Assembly (NCBI GenBank): GCA_030730545.1 | Contig: JANQUX010000345.1 | Location: 12,545 to 20,666 of the forward strand | Direction: 5' to 3' | Length of the DNA: 8,122 nucleotides | From: Maribacter sp. | GTDB lineage: Bacteria; Bacteroidota; Bacteroidia; Flavobacteriales; Flavobacteriaceae | Shown: piece by piece, positions 1-7,797 of the stretch | Layout: each line of letters begins with the position of its first letter | Position numbering within the stretch: position 1 is the first letter of the stretch | Translations under genes and position numbers: made by a program | The notes under the pieces: model-generated | What the model was told of the DNA's origin: nothing | The model's database searches: none | The model's input: the letters and a program-made list of their open reading frames with translations, nothing else

Positions 1-1280
1 ATGAGTTTCGATTAACTAGAAAGTTCGGAATGACTTGGGCAGAATTGGTTGAATTAAATCCCGATTTAAAAGGAGGTCTAAAAGCAGGTATGGTTTTAAA
101 ATTACCAAAAGATAAGGTTGGTGATTTTGAGGTAAGAAATGCTCTAGTGCTAGATAAAGTAAATTTATTAGACAGTATAAATGTTGGGGTAAAGCCAAAG
201 GTATTGTTCTTGCTGCCATTTAGATTAGATAAAGTAAATTTAGAGGACAAGGAAAGTGCAGAAAAAACCATTGATGCCCGAAGAGATATGACTGTTAGTT
301 TAGGTCTGTACTCAGGTGCTCTTGTAGCAATAGATTCTATGAAATCTTTAGGTATTTCAATAGATGTTAAAACATTAGACAATCAATTAGACTTGGCTAC
401 AACTAAGCAGTTATTGCAAGGGGAACAGTTAGGTAACTACAATGCCGTTTTCGGTCCGTTAGATGCGCCATCTCTTAAAGAAACAGCTGTGCAGGCATCG
501 AAATTCAATGTGCCAGTTATTGCACCGGTAAATGCTAAAAGTGATATTAGTTTAGATAACGTATTCTTTTCTTACACAGATGAAGAAGTATTATGGAAGC
601 ATATGTTAGACTATGTTGAAAAAAACCGTAAAGAAGAAACGTTATTGATCATTGCCGATGAGGATAATAAAAAGGAGAAGGAAGCTATACTTAGACGTTT
701 TCCGACAGCTAAAGTCGTAGTGGTAAAAGAAGAAGATAAGAATATTGGTATTAATAGAGATAAACTTCAAACATTACTTTCAAATGATGTTTCTAACTGG
801 GTATTTGTAGAATCTGATAATTACAAGTTGATTGCCAGTGTAGTTTCTATTCTAAATTCATTCAACACTGCAGCTCTTGATCCAGAATTTGCAAAAGGTA
901 ATATGAAGGTACGTATGTTTACTACAGATATGAATTCAGCTTTTGAAAATGACGTTATTTCAAATACGCATTTATCGAATTTAAAGTTTACCTACCCATC
1001 TGTTAATCGTCAAGTGACAAATAATTCTTTTGTTGAACGTTATAGAAAACGCTTTGGAGATGATCCAGATAGATATGCAATACGAGGATTTGATTTGACT
1101 TACGATTTATTATTGAAGTTAGCTTATAGTAACAACCTTATCGAAGTTTCAAGATTTATTGGTGAAACTGAATATAATGGTAATAAATTCGATTACCAGA
1201 GAAAAGGGGTTTCAGGGTATCATAATCAATCGTCATATATAATGATGATCGATGATTTAAGAATTAAAACTATAGAATAG
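1..1280 (+). CDS. LysM domain plus type-1 periplasmic-binding-fold protein (5' partial)
   Basis: The reading frame is open from the left edge (first full codon at nt 3), so the true start lies outside; the ATG at nt 30 falls inside the LysM domain and is not the start. Of 425 visible residues, about 1-35 are the end of a LysM module (TRKFGMTWAELVELNPDLK, then LKAGMVLKLP), the fold that binds N-acetylglucosamine glycans such as peptidoglycan. A linker of about 30 residues follows. The rest resembles a type-1 periplasmic-binding (LivJ-like) fold: a KVLFLLPF strand, YSGALVAIDSMKSLGI, the YNAVFGPLDAPS loop and FNVPVIAPVNAKSDIS, ending with RYAIRGFDLTYDLLLKLA. Known homologues are often labelled amino-acid ABC transporter substrate-binding proteins, but no permease or ATPase gene is visible here. 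I infer an envelope sensor or cell-wall factor, as with LpoA, which uses the same fold. Its stop is 1 nt from the next gene. Confidence 0.85.
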   Translation, partial: EFRLTRKFGMTWAELVELNPDLKGGLKAGMVLKLPKDKVGDFEVRNALVLDKVNLLDSINVGVKPKVLFLLPFRLDKVNLEDKESAEKTIDARRDMTVSLGLYSGALVAIDSMKSLGISIDVKTLDNQLDLATTKQLLQGEQLGNYNAVFGPLDAPSLKETAVQASKFNVPVIAPVNAKSDISLDNVFFSYTDEEVLWKHMLDYVEKNRKEETLLIIADEDNKKEKEAILRRFPTAKVVVVKEEDKNIGINRDKLQTLLSNDVSNWVFVESDNYKLIASVVSILNSFNTAALDPEFAKGNMKVRMFTTDMNSAFENDVISNTHLSNLKFTYPSVNRQVTNNSFVERYRKRFGDDPDRYAIRGFDLTYDLLLKLAYSNNLIEVSRFIGETEYNGNKFDYQRKGVSGYHNQSSYIMMIDDLRIKTIE

Positions 1281-1281
1281 A

Positions 1282-1686
1282 ATGACATCAAAAGTTACTT
1301 ACAATGGCGAGTTAAGAACGGAATGTGTTCATTTAAAATCGAACGATTCTTTTGTGACAGATGCACCAGTAGATAACAATGGATTAGGTCAGGCATTTTC
1401 GCCGACAGATACCGTTGCTACCGGATTGGCAAGTTGTATGTTGACAATGATGGGTATTAAGGCAAACGTATTAGAAGTAGACTTAAAAGGTACTACGGCA
1501 TCGGTAACCAAACATATGGCGGCTTCGCCTAGAAGAATATCTAAAATAGAGGTAGAGGTTCATTTGCCAAAAGATATTTCAGATAAGAATAGAAAGATTT
1601 TAGTGCACACGGCAAACACTTGCCCTGTGCACTATAGTTTACATCCAGATATTGAGAAAGTAATCACTTATAATTGGGACTTATAA
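1282..1686 (+). CDS. OsmC/Ohr-family protein, probable thiol peroxidase
   Basis: This 134-residue protein has the usual length of a compact OsmC-family protein. Two cysteines sit in the family contexts: C52 in ATGLASCMLTMMG, at the start of the central helix, and C114 in HTANTCPVHYSLHPDIEKV. In characterised OsmC and Ohr proteins the equivalent pair reduces organic hydroperoxides through a disulfide cycle, so peroxidase activity in the cytoplasm is a reasonable inference; the substrate and reductant cannot be read from the sequence. C15 is an additional cysteine outside this pair. There is no signal peptide. The ATG lies one base after the stop of the LysM gene and no other start fits, which suggests translational coupling. 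The last 13 nt overlap the start of the next gene. OsmC and Ohr subfamilies are not separated with certainty here, so no symbol is given. Confidence 0.9.
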   Translation: MTSKVTYNGELRTECVHLKSNDSFVTDAPVDNNGLGQAFSPTDTVATGLASCMLTMMGIKANVLEVDLKGTTASVTKHMAASPRRISKIEVEVHLPKDISDKNRKILVHTANTCPVHYSLHPDIEKVITYNWDL

Positions 1687-2210
1687 AAAAGAAATATTTT
1701 ATATTAATTCTCTTGGTGCTGCTTACCCTTACGTATGTTCAGAGTCAAGAAGTAGTGTCTTGGGAACCTAATTTTAGATTTACTTGGAGTGATTTCAAAG
1801 GTGATGTACCCGTAACTTCAGGTGCTGCGGCAACAACAGCCAGCGGTATTACCTATCGATTTTCCACTTTTTATGAGAATGACGAATTGCAGGTAGATTA
1901 TAAGGTATTTGCCTATTTTTATCCGACGAAGTCGTGGTACAAACCTAAGCTCTGCAATGATGTCACCTTGTTACATGAGCAGTTACATTTTGATATTACC
2001 GAACTCTATGCACGAAAATTGCGAAAGCAATTGGAAGAGACAAAATTTACGAAAAATGTAAAAGAAGAGATTCGTAAAATCTATAAAGCCACCATTCGTC
2101 AGCTGAACGATTTTCAAAATAAATACGATTCAGAAACGAACTACTCAAGAAATTTACCTGTTCAAGAGCGGTGGGTAAAAGAGATAGAGGAAGCTTTAAA
2201 CAAAAGCTAA
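1674..2210 (+). CDS. Exported DUF922 protein with HExxH motif (putative Zn-dependent protease)
   Basis: This 178-residue protein begins with a Sec-type signal: MGLIKKK, a hydrophobic stretch from F9 to about V22, and likely cleavage near QSQ at 23-25. The body matches DUF922: FRFTWSDFKG near residue 35, then LLHEQLHFDITEL with HEQLH at 101-105, and the closing pattern YDSETNYS...VQERWVKEIEEAL. HExxH is the classic zinc-binding metalloprotease motif, so members are annotated as predicted secreted Zn-dependent proteases; E110 is a possible third ligand. Activity is inferred, not shown. The start is TTG at 1674: the preceding in-frame codon is a TAA stop (1671-1673), and the next candidates (TTG 1713, GTG 1716) would cut into the signal peptide. 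The gene overlaps the OsmC-family gene by 13 nt, so it is probably translated by coupling. It is last in its operon. Confidence 0.85.
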   Translation: MGLIKKKYFILILLVLLTLTYVQSQEVVSWEPNFRFTWSDFKGDVPVTSGAAATTASGITYRFSTFYENDELQVDYKVFAYFYPTKSWYKPKLCNDVTLLHEQLHFDITELYARKLRKQLEETKFTKNVKEEIRKIYKATIRQLNDFQNKYDSETNYSRNLPVQERWVKEIEEALNKS

Positions 2211-2215
2211 GTTAA

Positions 2216-2253
2216 TAGTGAAATAAAATAGTGAAATATTGTGTTAGTGAAAT
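2216..2253 (+). repeat. Three degenerate TAGTGAAAT repeats after the DUF922 stop
   Basis: TAGTGAAAT occurs at 2216-2224, 2229-2237 and 2245-2253 (periods 13 and 16 nt), starting 5 nt after the stop of the DUF922 gene. The last copy in its wider frame, TTAGTGAAATAGTTG (2244-2258), matches 13 of 15 positions of TTAGTGAACTAGTGG, the minus-strand reading of the exact tandem repeat at 2472-2531. The two sets are therefore probably one repeat family placed in inverted orientation, each lying downstream of its own gene. Confidence 0.65.
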
Positions 2254-2434
2254 AGTTGTATAGTTATAAGATTAAAGTTTTATAAATTAATTAGAACTGA
2301 TACTTTAATTTTATTTCAAAACCTCTCCAAGTAAATAAAATCGACTTATTGAATTAATAATACTTCCAAAAACTTGCTGATTTCAATACAAATAACAATT
2401 ATATTTTTTAGGTAAAAGGGTGAAAAGTCTTAAC

Positions 2435-2463
2435 GTAAAAAAAACAGCTTGCTGTTTTTTTAC
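2435..2463. terminator. Bidirectional hairpin terminator between convergent genes
   Basis: GT, a run of eight A and CAGC face GCTG, a run of seven T and AC around a very small loop (2449-2450; in practice a 4-nt loop CTTG). The pairing is perfect apart from one bulged A. The A-run and T-run form the lower stem, so either strand gives a hairpin with a U-tract. It sits between two converging genes and probably serves both. Confidence 0.7.
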
Positions 2464-2471
2464 TTAATTAC

Positions 2472-2531
2472 AACCACTAGTTCACTAACCACTAGTTCAC
2501 TAACCACTAGTTCACTAACCACTAGTTCACT
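2472..2531. repeat. Four exact tandem copies of a 15-bp unit
   Basis: The unit AACCACTAGTTCACT is repeated four times without a mismatch or spacer (2472-2486, 2487-2501, 2502-2516, 2517-2531). On the minus strand it reads TTAGTGAACTAGTGG, beginning right after the stop codon of the TIM-barrel gene and ahead of the hairpin at 2435-2463, so it lies in that gene's 3' untranslated region. Each unit contains the palindrome ACTAGT. Perfect identity suggests recent expansion, for example by replication slippage. Confidence 0.95.
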
Positions 2532-2534
2532 AAA

Positions 2535-3404
2535 TTAAACATCACAAATAGTAACCCCTTGCTTTAAGGCATCCAATTTATTTTCCCAACTAGGTACAAA
2601 TTCTTGTGCTACGTGTCCGGTATATCCTGTTTTTAGAATAGCCTTCATAACTGCCGGGTAGAAAATTTCTTGAGTTTCATCAATTTCGTGTCTACCTGGG
2701 TTTCCACCGGTATGGTAATGACCATAATATTGATTGTAATCTTGTATGTTTCTAATGATATCACCTTCCATAATTTGCATATGGTAAATGTCATATAATA
2801 ATTTAAAGTGTTCAGAACCTATAGCTTGGCAAAGCGATACACCCCATTCAGAAGTGTCGCACATATAATCTTTATGGTCCACCTTGCTATTCAACAGTTC
2901 CATTTGTAGAACCACACCATGTTTTTCAGCAAACGGCATTAGTTTTTTAAGACCTAGGGCGCAATTTCGTAATCCGACTAAATCGTTCATTCCGTTTCTA
3001 TTTCCGCTAAAACAGATCAAGTTCGTATAGCCTGCTTCTGCCACTAACGGTATTACGCGTTCGTAATCGGCAATTAGCTCGTCATGTAAAGAAAGGTCGT
3101 TAAAGCCTTTTTCTATGCCCATACCTGCACCCCAACACATAGATGCGTGAATGTTGTATTTCTTTAAAAGAGGGAATTCATCTGGCCCGACCAAATCAAT
3201 AGATCTAATGTCAAGCTCCACTAAATTTTTAAGAAAATCTTCAAAAGGGATACTTCCATAGCACCAATAACAAACACTATGGTTAATATTGTACTTTAAT
3301 TTAGCATCAGTTTCAATGTTTTTATCGCATGCCGTTGCTGCTGAAGTGGTTAAGAATCCGACAGAGGCAGCCGCTGAGGTTCCGATAAAATTTCTTCTTT
3401 TCAT
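2535..3404 (-). CDS. Tat-exported sugar isomerase/epimerase-like TIM-barrel protein (hydroxypyruvate isomerase family)
   Basis: The 289 residues start with a twin-arginine signal, MKRRNFIG, then an Ala/Ser/Thr-rich hydrophobic stretch ending in SAATAC; C26 could be a lipidation site, although Ala at -3 is atypical for a lipobox. The mature part (about 260 residues, the usual size of hydroxypyruvate isomerase, Hyi) resembles an AP-endonuclease-2-like TIM barrel. Expected metal and catalytic positions are visible: E169 in VVLQMELLN, D205 and H208 in LLYDIYHMQ, H231 in YHTGGNPGRHE with R238 and E240, and E268 in HVAQEF. The NPGRHE...TQEI stretch is typical of the Hyi group. Hyi interconverts hydroxypyruvate and tartronate semialdehyde in the cytoplasm; an exported form suggests another, probably carbohydrate-related, substrate. 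The gene stands alone, divergent from the DUF3820 gene and convergent with the DUF922 gene. The family is clear; the reaction is uncertain. Confidence 0.88.
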   Translation of the reverse strand: MKRRNFIGTSAAASVGFLTTSAATACDKNIETDAKLKYNINHSVCYWCYGSIPFEDFLKNLVELDIRSIDLVGPDEFPLLKKYNIHASMCWGAGMGIEKGFNDLSLHDELIADYERVIPLVAEAGYTNLICFSGNRNGMNDLVGLRNCALGLKKLMPFAEKHGVVLQMELLNSKVDHKDYMCDTSEWGVSLCQAIGSEHFKLLYDIYHMQIMEGDIIRNIQDYNQYYGHYHTGGNPGRHEIDETQEIFYPAVMKAILKTGYTGHVAQEFVPSWENKLDALKQGVTICDV

Positions 3405-3438
3405 GTTAATTGATTTGTAGATTGAGTAGTTGATTCTT

Positions 3439-3446
3439 TAAAGTTA
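3439..3446 (-). promoter_or_regulatory. Possible -7 box for the TIM-barrel gene
   Basis: On the minus strand this reads TAACTTTA, one base from the Bacteroidota consensus TAnnTTTG, about 35 nt upstream of the ATG at 3404. No convincing TTG -33 element stands at the expected distance. The 60-nt gap is shared with the divergent DUF3820 gene, so a promoter for each strand must fit here or read in from elsewhere. Confidence 0.3.
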
Positions 3447-3464
3447 ATTTTTTTAGATTTAAAA

Positions 3465-3707
3465 GTGGAAATTAATCCAGATAAGCAAAAGTTAATAGAA
3501 TTGGCACACTACCGAATGCCATTTGGTAAGTATAAGGGTAAGTATTTAATCGATTTACCAGAGCCATATTTGGTGTGGTTCAATCAAAAAGGGTTTCCTG
3601 ATGGTAAATTGGGAGATTTGTTGCGTTCTATGTTAGAAATCAAAACAAACGGCTTAGAATCGATAATTCGAAAAATACAAAAACATTTTCCTAAAGAAAC
3701 CCGTTAA
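3465..3707 (+). CDS. Small DUF3820 protein of unknown function
   Basis: This 80-residue protein matches the DUF3820 family (named in Pfam as a putative quorum-sensing-regulated virulence factor). The signature is the run MPFGKYKGKYLIDLPEPYLVWF at 18-39, followed by KGFPDGKLGDLLRSMLE and a C-terminal helix. The start is GTG at 3465: it keeps the helix NPDKQKLIELAHYR that precedes the signature in homologues as I remember them. The only ATG start near it, at residue 18, would remove that helix, and upstream in frame there is a TGA at 3423-3425 with no ATG, GTG or TTG between. There is no signal peptide or membrane segment; the protein is lysine-rich. It lies 50 nt before pyrG in the same direction, but pyrG has its own -7 box, so cotranscription is only partial at best. 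The biochemical role is unknown. Confidence 0.82.
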   Translation: MEINPDKQKLIELAHYRMPFGKYKGKYLIDLPEPYLVWFNQKGFPDGKLGDLLRSMLEIKTNGLESIIRKIQKHFPKETR

Positions 3708-3724
3708 GTTCTAACCTCAATTAG

Positions 3725-3732
3725 TAACTTTG
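3725..3732 (+). promoter_or_regulatory. pyrG -7 promoter box (TAnnTTTG)
   Basis: TAACTTTG is an exact match to the Bacteroidota -7 consensus, lying in the 50-nt gap before pyrG. The expected start of transcription is a few bases downstream, in or near TCCCG (3735-3739), giving a leader of about 20 nt. No clear TTG -33 element is present about 20 nt upstream, where the end of the DUF3820 gene lies. Confidence 0.6.
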
Positions 3733-3734
3733 TG

Positions 3735-5395
<1,661 letters not shown>

Positions 5396-5411
5396 ACATC
5401 ATATTTGGACA

Positions 5412-5419
5412 TATATTTG
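5412..5419 (+). promoter_or_regulatory. yidC -7 promoter box (TAnnTTTG)
   Basis: TATATTTG is an exact match to the Bacteroidota -7 consensus in the 69-nt gap between pyrG and yidC. It predicts a leader of about 40 nt. No TTG -33 element is visible at the usual distance, so this may be a modest internal promoter added to read-through from pyrG. Confidence 0.5.
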
Positions 5420-5464
5420 CTTTCTTAAAAATTCAAAATATTCCCAATTAATTAGATATACCAC

Positions 5465-7318
5465 ATGGAAGAAAAGAAATTTGACGTAAAATCCATTATA
5501 GGCTTCGTGCTTATATTTGGAATACTCATCTTCATGTTTTACCAAAATCAACCAACTCCAGAAGAGTTAGCGGCAGAAAAGGCAAAGCAAGAACAAGTAG
5601 AGGCTGCAGAGGCATCAGAAAAATCAGAAACACAAACTGTCATTAATGATGTACCACAGCTAGATTTACAAGATTCTACTGCAGTTGCTAATTACCAAGG
5701 TAAACTTGGTGCTTTTGGTTTTACTAAACCTTCTAATGATATTACAACGTTAGAGAACGATGTTCTTTTATTGAAAATCAGTAATAAAGGTGGGCAGATC
5801 GTAGAAGCGAAAATGAAACAATTCGTTACCTACGATTCTATCCCAGTTTATTTGGTTAAAGACGGTAATGCTTCTTTTGGATTAGATTTTGCGACATCAG
5901 ATAATAGAACATTGAATACTCAAGATCTGTATTTTGAGCCGACAATGACCAATGATAATGGCAACCAAGTATTGTCATTAAAAGCGAAAACTTCTAGCAA
6001 TCAATATTTAGAATATAGATATGTTATTAAGCCGAACGATTATTTGGTAGATTTTACTATTAAATCTAAAGGTTTGGATAATGTAATAAGCTCTAGCAAG
6101 CCAGTTCAATTAGATTGGAAATTAAAGGCTATTCGTCATTCTAAAAGTATACAGTACGAGAATAGATATACACGTTTAACTTATAATCATGAAGATGGTA
6201 AAATAAGTAAGCTTTCTGAAGGAAGTGATGATGAAGAGACTGAAGAAGATGTAAAATGGATTTCTTACAGACAACACTTTTTTAGCAGTATTCTAGCAGC
6301 AGATCAGCCATTTAAAAGCGGAGATCTTACTTCTGTTAATTTGGTAGAGGAAGAAAGTAGAACTTTCGGATTTACAAAAGAATATGCATCTGCATTACCG
6401 GTAGAATTGGAAGGCGGAGAAATTTCTAAAGATTTACATTGGTATTTCGGTCCTACAGATGTTGATACCTTATCTAAGTATGAAGATTTAGGTTTGGTAG
6501 ATTCCATTCCTTTTGGTTGGGGTATTTTCGGTTGGATCAATCGTTACGTATTTACTCCTTTTTACGGGTTAATCAGTACTTATTTTCCTTACGGTATTGC
6601 GATTGTTATTATGACAATTCTAGTTCGTTTAGCAATGTCTCCTGTAACATACAAGTCGTATTTATCTCAAGCTAAAATGAAGGTGTTAAAACCAGAAATT
6701 ACAGAGCTAGGGGAGAAGTACAAAGATAATGCGATGAAGAAGCAGCAAGAAACTATGAAATTGTATGGTAAAGCCGGTGTCAGCCCCATGAGTGGATGTA
6801 TACCTGCGGTTATACAGATGCCAATTTTCTATGCGCTGTTCATGTTTTTCCCAACATCTTTTGCATTAAGACAAAAGCCATTTTTATGGGCAGATGACCT
6901 TTCTTCTTTTGATACTATTTATCAATTTCCAGAAGGATTCTCTATTCCGTTTTACGGAGACCACGTTAGTTTGTTTCCAATATTAGCATCTATCGCTATA
7001 TTCTTTTACATGATGATGACAACAGGTCAGAATATGCCAACACAACCTGGTATGCCTAACATGAAGTTTATCATGTACTTAATGCCTTTCATGATGTTAT
7101 TTTTCTTTAACAACTATGCGAGTGGATTGAGTTTGTACTACTTTGTTTCTAACATGATTACTATAGGTATTATGCTGGTGATCAAAAACTTTATTCTGGA
7201 TAATGATAAAATTCATGCCCAGATACAAGAGAACAAGAAGAAACCGAAGAAGGAAAACAAGTTCCAAAAGAAAATGCGTGAAATGATGGAGCAAGCAGAA
7301 GCTCAGAAGAAAAATTAA
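5465..7318 (+). CDS. yidC: Membrane protein insertase YidC
   Basis: This 617-residue inner-membrane protein inserts and folds membrane proteins, alone or with SecYEG. It has the Gram-negative layout: an N-terminal membrane anchor at about 11-26; a charged Ala/Glu/Lys-rich linker at 32-56; a large periplasmic domain to about 345; and the conserved five-helix insertase core at about 366-575. The conserved groove arginine is R388 in TILVRLAMSPVTYKS, followed by the cytoplasmic hairpin (SQAKMKVLKPEITELGEKY) and the family motif GCIPAVIQMPIFYALF at 444-459. Later helices lie near 500-518, 533-549 and 552-575, the last including NNYASGLSLYYFVSN. The C-terminal 40 residues are very lysine-rich, as expected of a cytoplasmic ribosome-contacting tail. 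An acidic stretch at 252-262 (EGSDDEETEED) interrupts the periplasmic domain. It has its own -7 box and a strong terminator. Confidence 0.98.
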   Translation: MEEKKFDVKSIIGFVLIFGILIFMFYQNQPTPEELAAEKAKQEQVEAAEASEKSETQTVINDVPQLDLQDSTAVANYQGKLGAFGFTKPSNDITTLENDVLLLKISNKGGQIVEAKMKQFVTYDSIPVYLVKDGNASFGLDFATSDNRTLNTQDLYFEPTMTNDNGNQVLSLKAKTSSNQYLEYRYVIKPNDYLVDFTIKSKGLDNVISSSKPVQLDWKLKAIRHSKSIQYENRYTRLTYNHEDGKISKLSEGSDDEETEEDVKWISYRQHFFSSILAADQPFKSGDLTSVNLVEEESRTFGFTKEYASALPVELEGGEISKDLHWYFGPTDVDTLSKYEDLGLVDSIPFGWGIFGWINRYVFTPFYGLISTYFPYGIAIVIMTILVRLAMSPVTYKSYLSQAKMKVLKPEITELGEKYKDNAMKKQQETMKLYGKAGVSPMSGCIPAVIQMPIFYALFMFFPTSFALRQKPFLWADDLSSFDTIYQFPEGFSIPFYGDHVSLFPILASIAIFFYMMMTTGQNMPTQPGMPNMKFIMYLMPFMMLFFFNNYASGLSLYYFVSNMITIGIMLVIKNFILDNDKIHAQIQENKKKPKKENKFQKKMREMMEQAEAQKKN

Positions 7319-7341
7319 ATAACCGTAGTGTTATAAAAATA

Positions 7342-7371
7342 AAAAGCCCTTTCAATATTGAAAGGGCTTTT
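7342..7371. terminator. Perfect hairpin terminator after yidC
   Basis: AAAAGCCCTTTC and its exact complement GAAAGGGCTTTT pair as a 12-bp stem around AATATT, 23 nt after the yidC stop. The 3' arm ends in a T-run, and the A-rich sequence on the left (7334-7345) supplies one for the minus strand, so it could work in both directions. Confidence 0.9.
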
Positions 7372-7752
7372 GCCATTGGTTAAGGCTTGGTTTGGTAAGA
7401 TTTGGAATGTCAAAGATGTAATTTATTTAAGGTTCTATAAAAAGTTAGTTGTAAAGGTTCCGTTATTGTATGCTAAAAGAGTGTATGATGATGTTTGAGT
7501 TTTTTGAAATAGAGAACTTTCTCTGCACTGCAGCTTGTGTAGCAATAGTGTTTAGAATGTTTAAAGATGTCACATCAAAAAATCAAATAGTGCCAAATAT
7601 TCGTTACAGCTTTGATAACAAGGCAAGAGGGTATATAGCTATCTGCTTTTACTATTAAGACGATTGAGTAGTATAGGCTTATCGTATTCTACAGATTTTA
7701 GTTGAACAGGTGGTGGAAATCAGCTAAATAATCTTCAATTTTATATAAAAAA
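7372..7752. other. Intergenic region with no supported gene
   Basis: This stretch of about 380 nt lies between the yidC terminator and the terminator of the fasciclin gene. One open frame (7470-7658, plus, 62 codons) begins at an ATG, but its translation resembles no family I know, and it has no promoter-like box or partner gene. I see no tRNA or other recognisable RNA. The only structure I find is the imperfect hairpin at 7693-7734. It could be a decayed gene, a small-RNA locus or plain spacer. Confidence 0.6.
7693..7734. other. Imperfect long hairpin in intergenic DNA
   Basis: AGAT plus TTTAGTTGA (7693-7705) can pair with TCAGCTAAA (7720-7728) plus ATCT (7731-7734), with one G-U wobble, a 2-nt bulge (7729-7730) and a 14-nt purine-rich loop. 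That makes 13 base pairs in plus-strand RNA. On the minus strand it lies beyond the fasciclin terminator. It may be the remnant of a terminator or part of a small RNA; chance is not excluded. Confidence 0.35.
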
Positions 7753-7774
7753 AAGAGCCGCGAAAGCGGCTCTT
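7753..7774 (-). terminator. Terminator of the fasciclin-domain gene
   Basis: AAGAGCCGC and GCGGCTCTT form a perfect 9-bp GC-rich stem around a 4-nt loop. On the minus strand it is followed by an uninterrupted T-run (complement of the A-run at 7747-7754), as in a classic intrinsic terminator. It lies 23 nt beyond the stop of the FAS1 gene. Confidence 0.92.
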
Positions 7775-7797
7775 ATAAGTATTTCTTGATACACGAA

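Larger units (their letters stand above)
2211..2534. other. Convergent intergenic region, no gene
   Basis: These 324 nt lie between the stops of the DUF922 gene (plus) and the TIM-barrel gene (minus). I find no coding sequence on either strand. The contents are degenerate TAGTGAAAT repeats after the left stop, an AT-only inverted repeat (ATTAAAGT at 2271-2278 against ACTTTAAT at 2302-2309, followed by T-rich sequence, possibly a weak terminator), a featureless AT-rich stretch to about 2430, a hairpin terminator, and four exact 15-bp repeats ending 3 nt before the right-hand stop codon. Confidence 0.8.

Noticed and set aside
16..219. 67-codon open frame on the minus strand
   Set aside because: It is antisense to the LysM domain coding region; its leucine-rich translation is a composition effect.
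2472..2531. Tandem repeats considered as a CRISPR array or phage attachment site
   Set aside because: The units are 15 bp with no spacers, and there are no cas genes, integrase or tRNA nearby.
3445..3452. TAATTTTT as a -7 box for the DUF3820 gene
   Set aside because: It lacks the final G of TAnnTTTG in an AT-rich stretch where such near matches are common, and would leave almost no leader before the GTG.
6304..6540. 78-codon open frame on the minus strand
   Set aside because: It lies entirely inside yidC, antisense to the periplasmic domain, with no family resemblance.
7097..7376. Two overlapping minus-strand open frames across the yidC 3' end and terminator
   Set aside because: They are antisense to the conserved last helices and lysine-rich tail of YidC; the hydrophobic look comes from the complement of lysine codons.
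7470..7658. 62-codon open frame on the plus strand as a small gene
   Set aside because: No recognisable family, no promoter-like box and low-complexity AT-rich codons. It may be random, so it is described only within the intergenic entry.
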